Origin: Paucibacter sp. Y2R2-4
Lineage (GTDB): Bacteria; Pseudomonadota; Gammaproteobacteria; Burkholderiales; Burkholderiaceae_C
DNA length: 64,000 nt
NCBI RefSeq assembly: GCF_025717535.1
Contig: NZ_JAJIRO010000001.1
Coordinates: 1,426,001-1,490,000, forward strand
Reading direction: 5' to 3'
Below the pieces are notes generated by a model. That model was not told the DNA's origin. It ran no database searches and saw only the letters and a list, made by a program, of their open reading frames with translations. The position numbers and the translations under genes were made by a program. Positions 45,999-54,516 of this stretch are shown piece after piece; positions within the stretch are counted from its first letter, which is position 1, and every line of letters begins with the position of its first letter.

Positions 45999-47897
45999 AT
46001 GAAACCTTCCGCAATTGCCCTTGCTGCAGCGCTGACGCTGCTGAGCGCCGCTGGCGCTAGTGCCGCCCCCGCATCCACTGCTGCCACCACGCCGGCCGCC
46101 GCAGCCACCACCCCGGCCCCCAGCGCGCAGATCTGGGACTTGAGCCAGCTCTATGCCAACGAGCAGCAATGGGAAGCCGAGCGCCAAGCCTTGGTGGCCG
46201 AGTTCACCAAGGTCAAAGCGGTGCAAGGCACGCTGGGCAATAGCCCCAAGGCCATGCTGGCCGGCTTGGACCTGCTGTCCGGTCTGCAGCGCCGCCTGGC
46301 CCGTCTGCACTCCTACGCCAGCATGAAGGCGGACGAGAACACCCAGCTCACCGAGCACCAGTCGCGCCGCCAGATGGCCGACTCCACCTACAACCAGTAC
46401 GGTGAAGCCAGCTCCTTTGTGAACGCCGAAGTCGCCGCCATCGGCCGCGCCAAGGTGGAGGCCTTCATCGCCGCCGAGCCGGGCCTGACCAAGCACCGCC
46501 AGTCGCTGCAGACCATGTTGCGCATGGCCGAGCACACGCTGAGCCCCAAGGAAGAAGCGCTGCTGGCCGCCTCCAGCGAAGCGCTGCAACAGCCCGGCCA
46601 GATCTACAACCTGCTGACCAATGCCGACCTGCCCTGGCCCAAGCTGAAGATTCGCGGCAAGACCGTGGTGCTGGACCAAGAACAATACGTCGCCTACCGT
46701 TCCGACCCGGATGCCAAGGTGCGCAGCCAAGTCTTCAACGCCTTCTGGCCGGTCTACAAATCCTATGAGCGCACCCTGGGCGCCATTTATGCCGCCAATC
46801 TGCGCGGCACCGTTTTCAACGCCAAGGCCCGCAACTACCCCTCCAGCGTGGCGATGGCTCAGGCCGAATACAACGTGCCCGAGGCGGTCTACCGCACCCT
46901 GGTGCAAGAAGCCAATGCCGGCCTGCCGGCCCTGCACCGCTATCTGCAATTGCGCAGCAAGGTGCTGAAGCTGAAGCAAGCGGGCTACCAAGACATGTAT
47001 GTGCCGCTGGCCAAGCCCTCGGGGCAGTACAGCCAGGCCGAGGCCGAGGCCCTGACGCTGGCCGCACTGAAGCCGCTGGGCGAGGACTACACCCGCCAGC
47101 TGGGCGCCGCCTTCAAGCAGAACTGGATGCACTCGCTGCCGCAGCGCGGCAAGCGTTCGGGCGCCTATATGAACGGCTCGGCCTACGATGTGCACCCCTA
47201 TCTCTTGATGAGCTACAACGGCGACTACAACAGCGTCTCGACGCTGGCGCATGAGTGGGGCCACGCGATGCACACGGTGTACTCGAACTCGCAGCCCTTC
47301 GAGACCTCGGGCTACGCCACCTTCATCGCCGAGATCCCGTCCACTGCCAATGAGCTGCTGCTGGCCGACTACATGGTGGAGAACGCAAAAACTCGCGACG
47401 AGAAGATCTTTGCGCTGAGCCAGCAGCTCGAGAACCTGCGCTCCACCTTCTTCCGCCAAGCCATGTTTGCCGAGTTCGAACTGGCTTCGCATGAAGCCGC
47501 CGAGAAGGGCGAGCCCATCACCGGCGAAGGCTTGAGCAAGATCTATCTGGACCTGCTCAAGCGTTACCACGGTGACGCCCAAGGCGTGGTCAAAATCGAT
47601 GAGCTCTACGGCATCGAGTGGGCGTACATCCCGCACTTCTACCGCGACTTCTACGTTTATCAGTACGCCACCTGCGTCAGCGCGGCGGCCTTCTTCGCCG
47701 AAGGCATCGCCAAGGGCGACACCAATCTACGTGAGCGTTATTTCGCCATGCTCAAGGCCGGCAGCTCGGCCGACCCCTATCCGCTGACCCGCGCTGCCGG
47801 TCTGGACCTGGCCTCACCCGAGCCCTACCGCGCCCTGGTGCGGCGCATGAACCGGGCGATGGATCAGCTCGAAACCCTGCTGGCCAGCAAGCCCTGA
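45999..47897 (+). CDS. pepF: Exported oligoendopeptidase F (M3 family)
   Basis: This 632-residue M3B metallopeptidase cleaves short peptides. The catalytic site is STLAHEWGHAMHTVYSN (HExxH at about residue 418), with the third ligand Glu in TFIAEIPSTANELLLADYMV. The N-terminal oligoendopeptidase F domain is complete. Unusually for PepF, a Sec signal peptide precedes it (MKPSAIALAAALTLLSAAGA, ending ASAA) with an Ala/Thr/Pro-rich linker, so it acts outside the cytoplasm. The frame is open upstream, but the start at the signal peptide fits best. The preceding M16 peptidase gene is on the same strand. Confidence 0.92.
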   Translation: MKPSAIALAAALTLLSAAGASAAPASTAATTPAAAATTPAPSAQIWDLSQLYANEQQWEAERQALVAEFTKVKAVQGTLGNSPKAMLAGLDLLSGLQRRLARLHSYASMKADENTQLTEHQSRRQMADSTYNQYGEASSFVNAEVAAIGRAKVEAFIAAEPGLTKHRQSLQTMLRMAEHTLSPKEEALLAASSEALQQPGQIYNLLTNADLPWPKLKIRGKTVVLDQEQYVAYRSDPDAKVRSQVFNAFWPVYKSYERTLGAIYAANLRGTVFNAKARNYPSSVAMAQAEYNVPEAVYRTLVQEANAGLPALHRYLQLRSKVLKLKQAGYQDMYVPLAKPSGQYSQAEAEALTLAALKPLGEDYTRQLGAAFKQNWMHSLPQRGKRSGAYMNGSAYDVHPYLLMSYNGDYNSVSTLAHEWGHAMHTVYSNSQPFETSGYATFIAEIPSTANELLLADYMVENAKTRDEKIFALSQQLENLRSTFFRQAMFAEFELASHEAAEKGEPITGEGLSKIYLDLLKRYHGDAQGVVKIDELYGIEWAYIPHFYRDFYVYQYATCVSAAAFFAEGIAKGDTNLRERYFAMLKAGSSADPYPLTRAAGLDLASPEPYRALVRRMNRAMDQLETLLASKP

Positions 47898-48073
47898 GGC
47901 CACAGTCCTGCGCCGGGTCGAGCGACGCCACAGTCGCCTGAGCCGGCGCCGCAGTTCTGGCTGTTCGCGCAGCTTTTGCCTGCGCAGTGCTGCTATCCTT
48001 CCCGACAGGGCGGACATTAAGATCGACCAGATCGATTCAAGCGACCGATCACACGGGCCTCGTTTGCAAAAGC

Positions 48074-50110
48074 ATGGAAGAACAGGCTGCCCCCATGGAC
48101 AAGCCCTCGTCGGGCCATCCACAAGACAGTTTTTCAGACGCGCTCCGGTGTCTGGATGCCGATATTGATAGCGGCCAGCAGGCCCAGGTTCTGGCCGCCT
48201 TGCAGGCCCTGCGGCAACACCCGCCCAGCAGCCCCGGCAATCTCATCCGCCTGGAGGCCCGCGAGTTACGCCACAAGCTGAGCCAGGACATCGACCAAGC
48301 CATGGTCGACCAGGCTTTTGCACTGGTCGACCGGGCCGAGCAATTGCATGAACGTGAGCATGCGCCCTACCCGCTCGCCGACGTCTTGACTTGTCTGGCA
48401 CGCCTGCAAAGCAAATCGCATCTGAGCGCTTTGGCCCTGGCCTCGCTGGGTCGAGCAGAAACGCTGTACGAGTCGCTGCAAGACCAAGAGCAGCTGTTTC
48501 GCTGCCTCAATCTGACGGCCAAGATCCTGCATGACGCTGAGATGTACCAAGAGGCGGTGGACCGCTTGGAGCCCTGGGCCCGCGACGCAGAGAGACTGGC
48601 TCGACTCAGTACCGAGCAGCGCTACAGCTTGCTGGTCAATTTGGCGGCCGCGTATTCCTTCCTGGATCGCGCCGCCGAGGCCACTTACTGGCAAGAAATT
48701 CTCTATGCCGAGGCCTTGACGCTGGAGCAACCGGCCCGACTCTTTCGTGACGCGGTCAACCTCGCCAATCAACGCTTGTGGACCGGGCATCTGGACGAAG
48801 CCCGCCGCCTGCTGGCCGTGGCCGAGGCCACCCACAGCGCTCACCCCATCAGCAAAGACCAGCAGACCTTTTTGCTGCAGAACAAGGCCTTGATCGCCTG
48901 GAAGGCCAAGCAGTACAGCGAGGCCATTGCGCTATTTCACCAAGCCCGAGACAACGCTCGCGCCCAGTCGCAATGGCCAATTCTGGGCCGAGCCCTGCGC
49001 CGCCGCGCCGAATGCGCCGAGGAGGCCGGTTTTCTGGAAGAAGCCCTGAGCGCACGCAAGGAACAGTTGGAGCTGACGCAGTCGCAGCTGCGCGCCATGC
49101 GCATCAACAACAGCAACAGCATGCTGGGCATGCTGGACCACGCCCGCACCCAGGCGCAGAACGAATACCTGCGCAAACATGGCAATCAGCTGGAGCTGGA
49201 GTTGGCCGAGCGCAACCGCCAGCTCAACGCCAGCTTGCTGCGCCTGCAGGGTGAGATTGAAGTGCGCCGCCGGGCTGAAGCCGATTTGCAAGAAGCCCGC
49301 GATGCCTTGGAGATCAAGGTCGAGGAACGCGGGCGGGAACTCGAACACGCCATGCGCCTGCTGCTGGAACGCGAGAAGCAACTGGCCTTGGGGCATCTGG
49401 TGGCCGGTGTGGCCCATGAACTGAACACCCCCATCGGCAACGCGCTGCTGGCCACCAGCACCATGAGCGACAGCCTGCACAGTCATCGACAAGCGTTTGA
49501 AGAGAATCGACTGCGCCGCCAAGACCTGACGCAACTGCACAAGGAACTGGCCCTGGGCCTGGACATTGCAGACCGCAGCCTGGTCAAGGCGGCCGATCTG
49601 GTCGGCCGTTTCAAGGCGCTGGCGATCGAACAGTCCAGCGCGCAGGTGCTGGACTTCAAACCACAGCAGGTGATCGACAACACCTTGGCCGTGATGGCCC
49701 CCGCCCTGCGCGCCCAACAAGTCGAGCTTGAGTGCCAGGAACTGCCCACGCTCACCTTGCGCGGCGACCCCGGCGCACTGGGTCAGGTCTTGGCCCAGCT
49801 GATCGAGAACAGCCTTGTTCACGGCTTTGAAAACAGCGCAGCGCAGCGCCGTTTGATGATCTCAGGCGCCGTTGATCAGCAAGGTTATGTGCTGTGCGTG
49901 GAAGACAATGGCAAAGGCATCGAAGCCGAACATCTGGCGCGGGTCTTCGATCCCTTTTTCACCACCCGCCTCGGTCAGGGTTCCTCAGGTCTGGGCCTGC
50001 ACATGGTCTATCGCTTGGTGACCCAGAGCCTGAAGGGCCAGATCCGACTGCACAGCGCGCCCGGCTCGGGCTGCCGGGTGGAGCTGAGCTTGCCGCTGAA
50101 TGCGGCCTGA
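48074..50110 (+). CDS. Soluble TPR-containing sensor histidine kinase
   Basis: This protein of about 678 residues has no membrane segment. Residues about 20-350 are TPR-like helical repeats (for example YQEAVDRLEPWARDAERL and YSEAIALFHQARDNARAQ). A coiled coil (about 365-440) is followed by the kinase: H-box LVAGVAHELNTPIGNALL with His448, N-box QLIENSLVHGFEN, G1 VEDNGKGIE, F-box FDPFFTT and G2 GSSGLGLHMV. No response regulator gene is adjacent, so it is an orphan. An alternative ATG at 48095 has an AGG eight bases upstream. The input signal is probably cytoplasmic or relayed through a TPR partner; this is inference. Confidence 0.87.
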   Translation: MEEQAAPMDKPSSGHPQDSFSDALRCLDADIDSGQQAQVLAALQALRQHPPSSPGNLIRLEARELRHKLSQDIDQAMVDQAFALVDRAEQLHEREHAPYPLADVLTCLARLQSKSHLSALALASLGRAETLYESLQDQEQLFRCLNLTAKILHDAEMYQEAVDRLEPWARDAERLARLSTEQRYSLLVNLAAAYSFLDRAAEATYWQEILYAEALTLEQPARLFRDAVNLANQRLWTGHLDEARRLLAVAEATHSAHPISKDQQTFLLQNKALIAWKAKQYSEAIALFHQARDNARAQSQWPILGRALRRRAECAEEAGFLEEALSARKEQLELTQSQLRAMRINNSNSMLGMLDHARTQAQNEYLRKHGNQLELELAERNRQLNASLLRLQGEIEVRRRAEADLQEARDALEIKVEERGRELEHAMRLLLEREKQLALGHLVAGVAHELNTPIGNALLATSTMSDSLHSHRQAFEENRLRRQDLTQLHKELALGLDIADRSLVKAADLVGRFKALAIEQSSAQVLDFKPQQVIDNTLAVMAPALRAQQVELECQELPTLTLRGDPGALGQVLAQLIENSLVHGFENSAAQRRLMISGAVDQQGYVLCVEDNGKGIEAEHLARVFDPFFTTRLGQGSSGLGLHMVYRLVTQSLKGQIRLHSAPGSGCRVELSLPLNAA

Positions 50111-50116
50111 GCCGAC

Positions 50117-51100
50117 TCAGGGCAGCGCACGACCTCGTGCTGACAAATAGAGCTGATACCAGAGCTCCCGGCTGAGCGAAAGCTGCTGCGCCTCGGCGCA
50201 AGCGCGGATGCGGGCCGGATCGCTGCTGCCGATCACCGCTTGAATGCCGGCCGGATGACGCAGCAGCCAAGCCAGCACCAGCGCCTCGCGGGAGACACCT
50301 TGTTGCGCCGCCAAGTCCGCCACCAAGCGCGCCGTGGCCTGCACCGCGACGGGCGCATCGGCCGGCGCGGCACCGCTGTAAAGCCCGCGCGCCAAGGCGC
50401 CCCAGGCTTGCAGTTCCACACCTTCGCGCTGGCAGAAGTCCAGCGTGTCGCCCCACGCCGAGGCGGCAGGCACAGCCTGCCCATCGTTGAAGCAGGTGCC
50501 AGAGTCCAGCCAATCGCGCTTGAGCAAGCTCATCTCCAGCTGATTGGCCGCCAAGGGCTCACCGATGGCGGCGCTGATCATGCGCATCTGCGCCGCATGC
50601 ATATTCGACACCCCCAGCCGCCCGACCTTGCCTGCAGCCTTCAGGCGCGTCCAGGCTTCGGCCAACTCGGCTGCCTCCATCAAGGGGTCGGGCCGATGCA
50701 GCAGCAAGACCTCGAGGTGATCGGTGTGCAAGCGCTTCAGGCTGGCCTCGACGCTGGCCAGGATGTGCGCGCACGACAAGTCATAACGCTGCGGGCTTGT
50801 AGCATCGGCAAAACGGATGCTGCACTTGCTTTGCAGTTGCAGGCGGGCGCGCAAGGAGGGCTGACGCTTGAACAGTTCGCCAAAGCTTTGCTCGGCCTTG
50901 CCCAAGGTGTAGATGTCGGCATGGTCGAAGCGGGTGATGCCCACGGACAAGGCGGCCTCCACGGCGGCCTGCGCCTTGGCGATATCGGCCTCACTCAGCG
51001 GCTGCGAGTCCCAGCCGCCCCCTAAGCCCATACAGCCCAGGATCAAACGGGAGGACGACGAAGATGAAGAGGAGGTGGATGGGGATGAGGTTTCAGGCAT
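50117..51100 (-). CDS. Aldo/keto reductase
   Basis: This 327-residue NADPH-dependent oxidoreductase of the YdhF-like branch has the catalytic Asp and Tyr in FDHADIYTLGKAEQSFGELF. The Lys is in LQLQSKCSIRF and the His in LEVLLLHRPDPLMEAAELAE. The NADPH-binding C-terminus reads GIQAVIGSSDPARIRACAEA. The N-terminus holds a run of nine consecutive serines before SRLILGCMGLGGG, a length-variable linker. The ATG at 51100 gives MPETSSPSTS. It is convergent with the histidine kinase gene, seven bases away. Physiological substrate unknown. Confidence 0.9.
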   Translation of the reverse strand: MPETSSPSTSSSSSSSSRLILGCMGLGGGWDSQPLSEADIAKAQAAVEAALSVGITRFDHADIYTLGKAEQSFGELFKRQPSLRARLQLQSKCSIRFADATSPQRYDLSCAHILASVEASLKRLHTDHLEVLLLHRPDPLMEAAELAEAWTRLKAAGKVGRLGVSNMHAAQMRMISAAIGEPLAANQLEMSLLKRDWLDSGTCFNDGQAVPAASAWGDTLDFCQREGVELQAWGALARGLYSGAAPADAPVAVQATARLVADLAAQQGVSREALVLAWLLRHPAGIQAVIGSSDPARIRACAEAQQLSLSRELWYQLYLSARGRALP

Positions 51101-51197
51101 CACAGCAGGTCTCACTCGATGAAAGGCACATGCTATCGCTTGCCGAGACATGCATTGACTCGCTAATCGCCCGCGTGAGTCTGCAATGAGCGCTCAC

Positions 51198-51224
51198 TGA
51201 GCCCGCATTGAGCCGACGGGCTCA
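51198..51224. repeat. Inverted repeat in the divergent region before a PEP-CTERM gene
   Basis: TGAGCCCG (51198-51205) and CGGGCTCA (51217-51224) are perfect complements around an 11-base loop, about 90 bases upstream of the PEP-CTERM gene start and 100 bases from the aldo/keto reductase start. It may be an operator or a leader hairpin. Confidence 0.4.
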
Positions 51225-51313
51225 TGCCCGGCGCTTCAAGCGACGCGACCCTGTCATCGCCAAGGCCTAGGGTTCAACTTTGTCCTAAGCACTCAACCGG
51301 AGGCCTTTTCATC

Positions 51314-52345
51314 ATGCACAGCCGCTCGACTTCCCCCTGCCCATCGCGACTCAACCCTGCCAAACAGCTTGGCGCTGTTGTCGGCCTGGCCTTGGCCACG
51401 GCCATGAGCCCGGCCTTGGCCGCCCAAGACTCGCAAAACTGGCAACTTGCTGATGTGCAGGCCTTCTATCTGCATCAACCGCCGGGCTCATTCACCGGCA
51501 TCTACCGCAGCCAGGGCATGGCGGTGAATGGCAATGAGTTTGTGTTCTCCTGGCAGTACGGGCTGGAACGCAGCGACGCCAATTTCAATTCGCTGCAGCG
51601 CAATTCCAACCTGTCGATCACCGGTCAGCTGAGCCCAGGCATCCCAATGCCCTTGCTGGCCCAAGGCCTGGACCATATCGGCGACATCGATGTGCACGAC
51701 GGCATCATCTACGCCTCGCTGGACAACACCCACGGCTACAAGCAGCCCCATGTCGCCCTCTTCAACGCCGCCGATCTGAGCTACACCGGCAAAAGCTACC
51801 AGCTTGCCGGCACGGCCGCCAACCCGAATGATGATCTGGCCAGCTGGGTCGCGGTGGATGCCGCGCGAGGCTATGGTTATGGCAAGGAATGGCGCAATGG
51901 CAACACGATCAATGTCTACAACTTGAACGACTGGAGCTTCAGCCACACCCTCCAACTGGACAGCTCGCTGAGCCGCATCCAAGGGGCCAAGGTGGTGGGC
52001 GACTGGCTCTATATGGCCTCGGACAACGCCAATCAAACCATTTACCGCAGCCACCTGCTGACCGGCCATGTCGAAGAAGTGTTGAACATTCCTAAGCCCG
52101 AGGGCGACTTGGAGATTGAGGGCATTGCCCTACGCCAGAACAGCAATGGCTCGCTGGACATGTATGTGGAGTTGATCGTCGACCCAGATCGCAGCGACCA
52201 ATCGCTGAGCAACCCGAATCTGCACGTCAACCTCTACCACTACCAGCTCGCCGCCGCTGTGCCGGAGCCGCAAAGCTACGCCTTGCTGCTGGGTGGACTG
52301 GGCTTGCTGGCGGGGCTGCGGCGCAAGCGCGCGACACCGCAGTAA
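51314..52345 (+). CDS. PEP-CTERM sorting domain protein, beta-propeller-like body
   Basis: This 343-residue exported protein has a signal peptide (about residues 1-37, ending SPALAA). Its long beta-rich body contains repeated strands such as GLDHIGDIDVHDGIIYASLD, KVVGDWLYMASDNANQTIY and GDLEIEGIALRQNSNGSLDM, which look like beta-propeller blades. It ends in the PEP-CTERM tail AVPEPQSYALLLGGLGLLAG followed by LRRKR. GGAGG lies 11 bases before the ATG. No enzymatic motif is seen. It is convergent with the next gene, with a hairpin between them. Confidence 0.87.
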   Translation: MHSRSTSPCPSRLNPAKQLGAVVGLALATAMSPALAAQDSQNWQLADVQAFYLHQPPGSFTGIYRSQGMAVNGNEFVFSWQYGLERSDANFNSLQRNSNLSITGQLSPGIPMPLLAQGLDHIGDIDVHDGIIYASLDNTHGYKQPHVALFNAADLSYTGKSYQLAGTAANPNDDLASWVAVDAARGYGYGKEWRNGNTINVYNLNDWSFSHTLQLDSSLSRIQGAKVVGDWLYMASDNANQTIYRSHLLTGHVEEVLNIPKPEGDLEIEGIALRQNSNGSLDMYVELIVDPDRSDQSLSNPNLHVNLYHYQLAAAVPEPQSYALLLGGLGLLAGLRRKRATPQ

Positions 52346-52351
52346 ATCAAG

Positions 52352-52372
52352 AGGCGCTAAAGCCTAGCGCCT
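52352..52372. terminator. Hairpin between convergent genes
   Basis: AGGCGCTA (52352-52359) and TAGCGCCT (52365-52372) form a perfect eight-base stem with loop AAGCC. The right arm overlaps the stop codon of the minus-strand gene. There is no T-tract, so it may protect mRNA ends instead of terminating. Confidence 0.55.
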
Positions 52373-53345
52373 AGATCCATTTGCGCCGCGATCGGCTGCC
52401 TGTGCGGGAGCTAGATCGCGAGCTTGAATTTGAGCTGGAGCGCATCCCGGAATGAGTCCCGGAACGCTCGGACCGCCGCACACCGATCCGCGCGGCGGTA
52501 TCTGTGAGCGAGTTGCTGGAGCTGGAACTAGAGCTAGAGCGACTGGAAGCGCGCCGAGACTCGCCGGCCGCCCGCACCGCTTTCAATTGCCGCCCCGCCT
52601 GCAGGCGCAGCATCGCTCGGGTCGCATGGAACAGAGCCAGCAGCACGCCCGCGCCAATCGCCCAGGGTGTGATCTCGTCGATCAGCTGGCTCACCAGCAG
52701 AGAGGCTCGCATGGAGTCCGCCCTGATTTCTGCATCCGAGCGAGGGCGGTCATTCGCAGAGCTATCCCCGTAGCGCTTGTTTTGGCCCTCTTCGATGCGC
52801 CGGCTCAGACTCGCCAGTTCGGCTGAATGGTCGTCTTGAATGCTCGCCAAATGCCCGCCGGTGACCTGATGCAACTCAGCGCGCACCCCTTGCAAGACAT
52901 TTTTGACATCGGCGACGATCTCCAGCTCCTTCACGGCGCTGCGCATGAGCTCATGTTCAGACCCCTGCTCGCGCCGCAACTGTGTTGCGCCTACGCCCAA
53001 CACTGACTCTGCAGCGGCAGCAGTCGCATGCGAATGCTTCGATACATCGCCCAGCAGCTCATTCATCGGCGCCACCGAACTGGCCTCGTCCAGGTTTTGC
53101 AGCTTGGCAGACAGGTGGCTCGCAGCCGCAGGCTGAACCCGGTGGGCGTGGGCGTGGCCGTGGCCGTGGCCATGGCTGTTGGCGCTGGCACTGAGACTGG
53201 CGCTCAGCGGGCTCAGCTCGCTCGACTCTTGGCCTGATGAAATCAGCACCGGCATGGCATACGCGGCCGGGCCTGAAATCAGGCATGCCAGCCACAGCAG
53301 ACCTTGAAGTCCGTGCTTGTTCGTCACCCTTGCGATCTGCGCCAC
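52371..53345 (-). CDS. Unrecognised membrane protein, His-rich N-terminus and Ser/Arg-rich tail
   Basis: I do not recognise this 324-residue protein. It has a signal peptide (residues about 1-30, ending PAAYA) and then a His-rich run, HGHGHGHAHAH, at 58-68. A helical segment (about 80-215) is rich in Glu, Ser and His, and one membrane helix follows (about 225-246, ITPWAIGAGVLLALFHATRA). The tail (263-322) is rich in Ser and Arg, with a run of eight serines. If the signal is cleaved, the His-rich part is periplasmic and the basic tail cytoplasmic. The GTG start is uncertain; a second GTG lies six codons on. It neighbours imuA divergently, with the LexA box about 200 bases away. Confidence 0.65.
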   Translation of the reverse strand: MAQIARVTNKHGLQGLLWLACLISGPAAYAMPVLISSGQESSELSPLSASLSASANSHGHGHGHAHAHRVQPAAASHLSAKLQNLDEASSVAPMNELLGDVSKHSHATAAAAESVLGVGATQLRREQGSEHELMRSAVKELEIVADVKNVLQGVRAELHQVTGGHLASIQDDHSAELASLSRRIEEGQNKRYGDSSANDRPRSDAEIRADSMRASLLVSQLIDEITPWAIGAGVLLALFHATRAMLRLQAGRQLKAVRAAGESRRASSRSSSSSSSSNSLTDTAARIGVRRSERSGTHSGMRSSSNSSSRSSSRTGSRSRRKWI

Positions 53346-53545
53346 CCATCCGAAATCAATGCCACATCATTCTATGCGGGGGGCTTGGCGAGCAGCAGCC
53401 CCGCAGATACGGGGGATGCTAAACCTCAAAAAGTGCGGCTGTACAAAAAATCAGTCCCATCACCCCAAGCCCACATGCCCGCATACCCGCCAAAGGCAGC
53501 GACGCGGCAAACCCGGTGCTTGCAAGAAAACGGCGCACCCATATA

Positions 53546-53561
53546 CTGTATAAAAATACAG
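53546..53561. promoter_or_regulatory. LexA box of the imuA operon
   Basis: CTGTATAAAAATACAG (53546-53561) matches the LexA consensus CTGT-N8-ACAG perfectly at the conserved ends. It lies four bases before the imuA ATG, where LexA would block transcription or initiation. Its position predicts SOS induction of imuA-imuB-dnaE2. Confidence 0.93.
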
Positions 53562-53565
53562 TTAA

Positions 53566-54516
53566 ATGACCATGTTAAGCCCCCTCCCCCAACGCCCGGA
53601 AGCCCAGCTGGACGCCCGCCTGCAAGCCCAGGTCTGGCGCGCCAGCAGCTTAGGGGCAGGCAGCACAGCCAGCCAAGTGCCTGCAGTCAGCAGCGGTTTT
53701 GCAGCCCTGGATGCCGAGTTGCCCGGCGGCGGCTGGCCCCTGCAAAGCCTGAGCGAAATCCTCTGCGACAGCGTGGCCACGCTGGAATGGCGCCTGCTCG
53801 CCCCCGCGCTGCGCCTGCTGCTGGCCGACGCGCCCGGCACGGGCCTGCGCACGGCGGCTGGCGCACGCCGCAGCCGCGCACGCATGCAGGCGGGCGCGCC
53901 GCCCCTCAAGCGGCCAAGTGCCGCAGCAAATGCCACAGCAAGCCCGCAACAGCCCCTGCTGCTGATCAACCCGCCTCTCAGCCCACATTTGCCCGGCCTG
54001 CACGCCTGCGGCCTGCCAGCCCAGCACCTGATCTGGGTGGCACCAGAAACACCGGCTCAGCAGCTTTGGGCGCTGGAACAGGCCATCAAGGCCAATGCCA
54101 GCGCCGCCATCCTGGCCTGGCTGCCGCAGGCGCGGCCCGAGCAGATCCGGCGCCTGCAAAGCTGCGCCCAGGCCATGCAAGCGCCGGTGTTTCTGTTTCG
54201 TCCGCTGGCCATGGCTGGGCAATCCTCGGCCGCGCCGCTGCGCGTCAGCCTGAGCACCGGGCCGGGCTGGAACCTGCAGTTGAACATCCTCAAGCGGCGC
54301 GGGCCGCTGCATGAAGGCGTGTTGAGTTTGCCCGCCCTGCCGGCCGATCTGGGCCGGGTGCTGACGCCGCAGATGCTGCACCTGGCGCAGCAGTCACGAG
54401 CAGCGTCACGCCAGCCCACCGCCATCCCAGTGCCGGTCGCAACGACCCTGCACGCCACCGCGGAGGCCCGCCATGCATTGGCTCGCCCTGCTCTGCCCGC
54501 CCGCAGCCCCGGATGA
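53566..54516 (+). CDS. imuA: Translesion synthesis-associated protein ImuA
   Basis: ImuA is a RecA-like protein required with ImuB and DnaE2 for damage-induced mutagenesis. The 316-residue product has the family region GSTASQVPAVSSGFAALDAE and LPGGGWPLQSLSEILCDS, where RecA/SulA relatives start their core. The distal HLIWVAPETPAQQLWALEQA and PVFLFRPLAMAGQSSAAPLR follow. The P-loop is not canonical, as in ImuA proteins. The LexA box is just upstream. The stop lies 44 bases inside the imuB reading frame. A second ATG two codons on is also possible. Confidence 0.9.
   Translation: MTMLSPLPQRPEAQLDARLQAQVWRASSLGAGSTASQVPAVSSGFAALDAELPGGGWPLQSLSEILCDSVATLEWRLLAPALRLLLADAPGTGLRTAAGARRSRARMQAGAPPLKRPSAAANATASPQQPLLLINPPLSPHLPGLHACGLPAQHLIWVAPETPAQQLWALEQAIKANASAAILAWLPQARPEQIRRLQSCAQAMQAPVFLFRPLAMAGQSSAAPLRVSLSTGPGWNLQLNILKRRGPLHEGVLSLPALPADLGRVLTPQMLHLAQQSRAASRQPTAIPVPVATTLHATAEARHALARPALPARSPG

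Noticed and set aside
51061-51090. Microsatellite-like serine-codon run in the aldo/keto reductase gene as a phase-variation tract
   Set aside because: The run mixes TCG, TCT and TCC codons and is not a pure repeat, so slipped-strand switching is unlikely.
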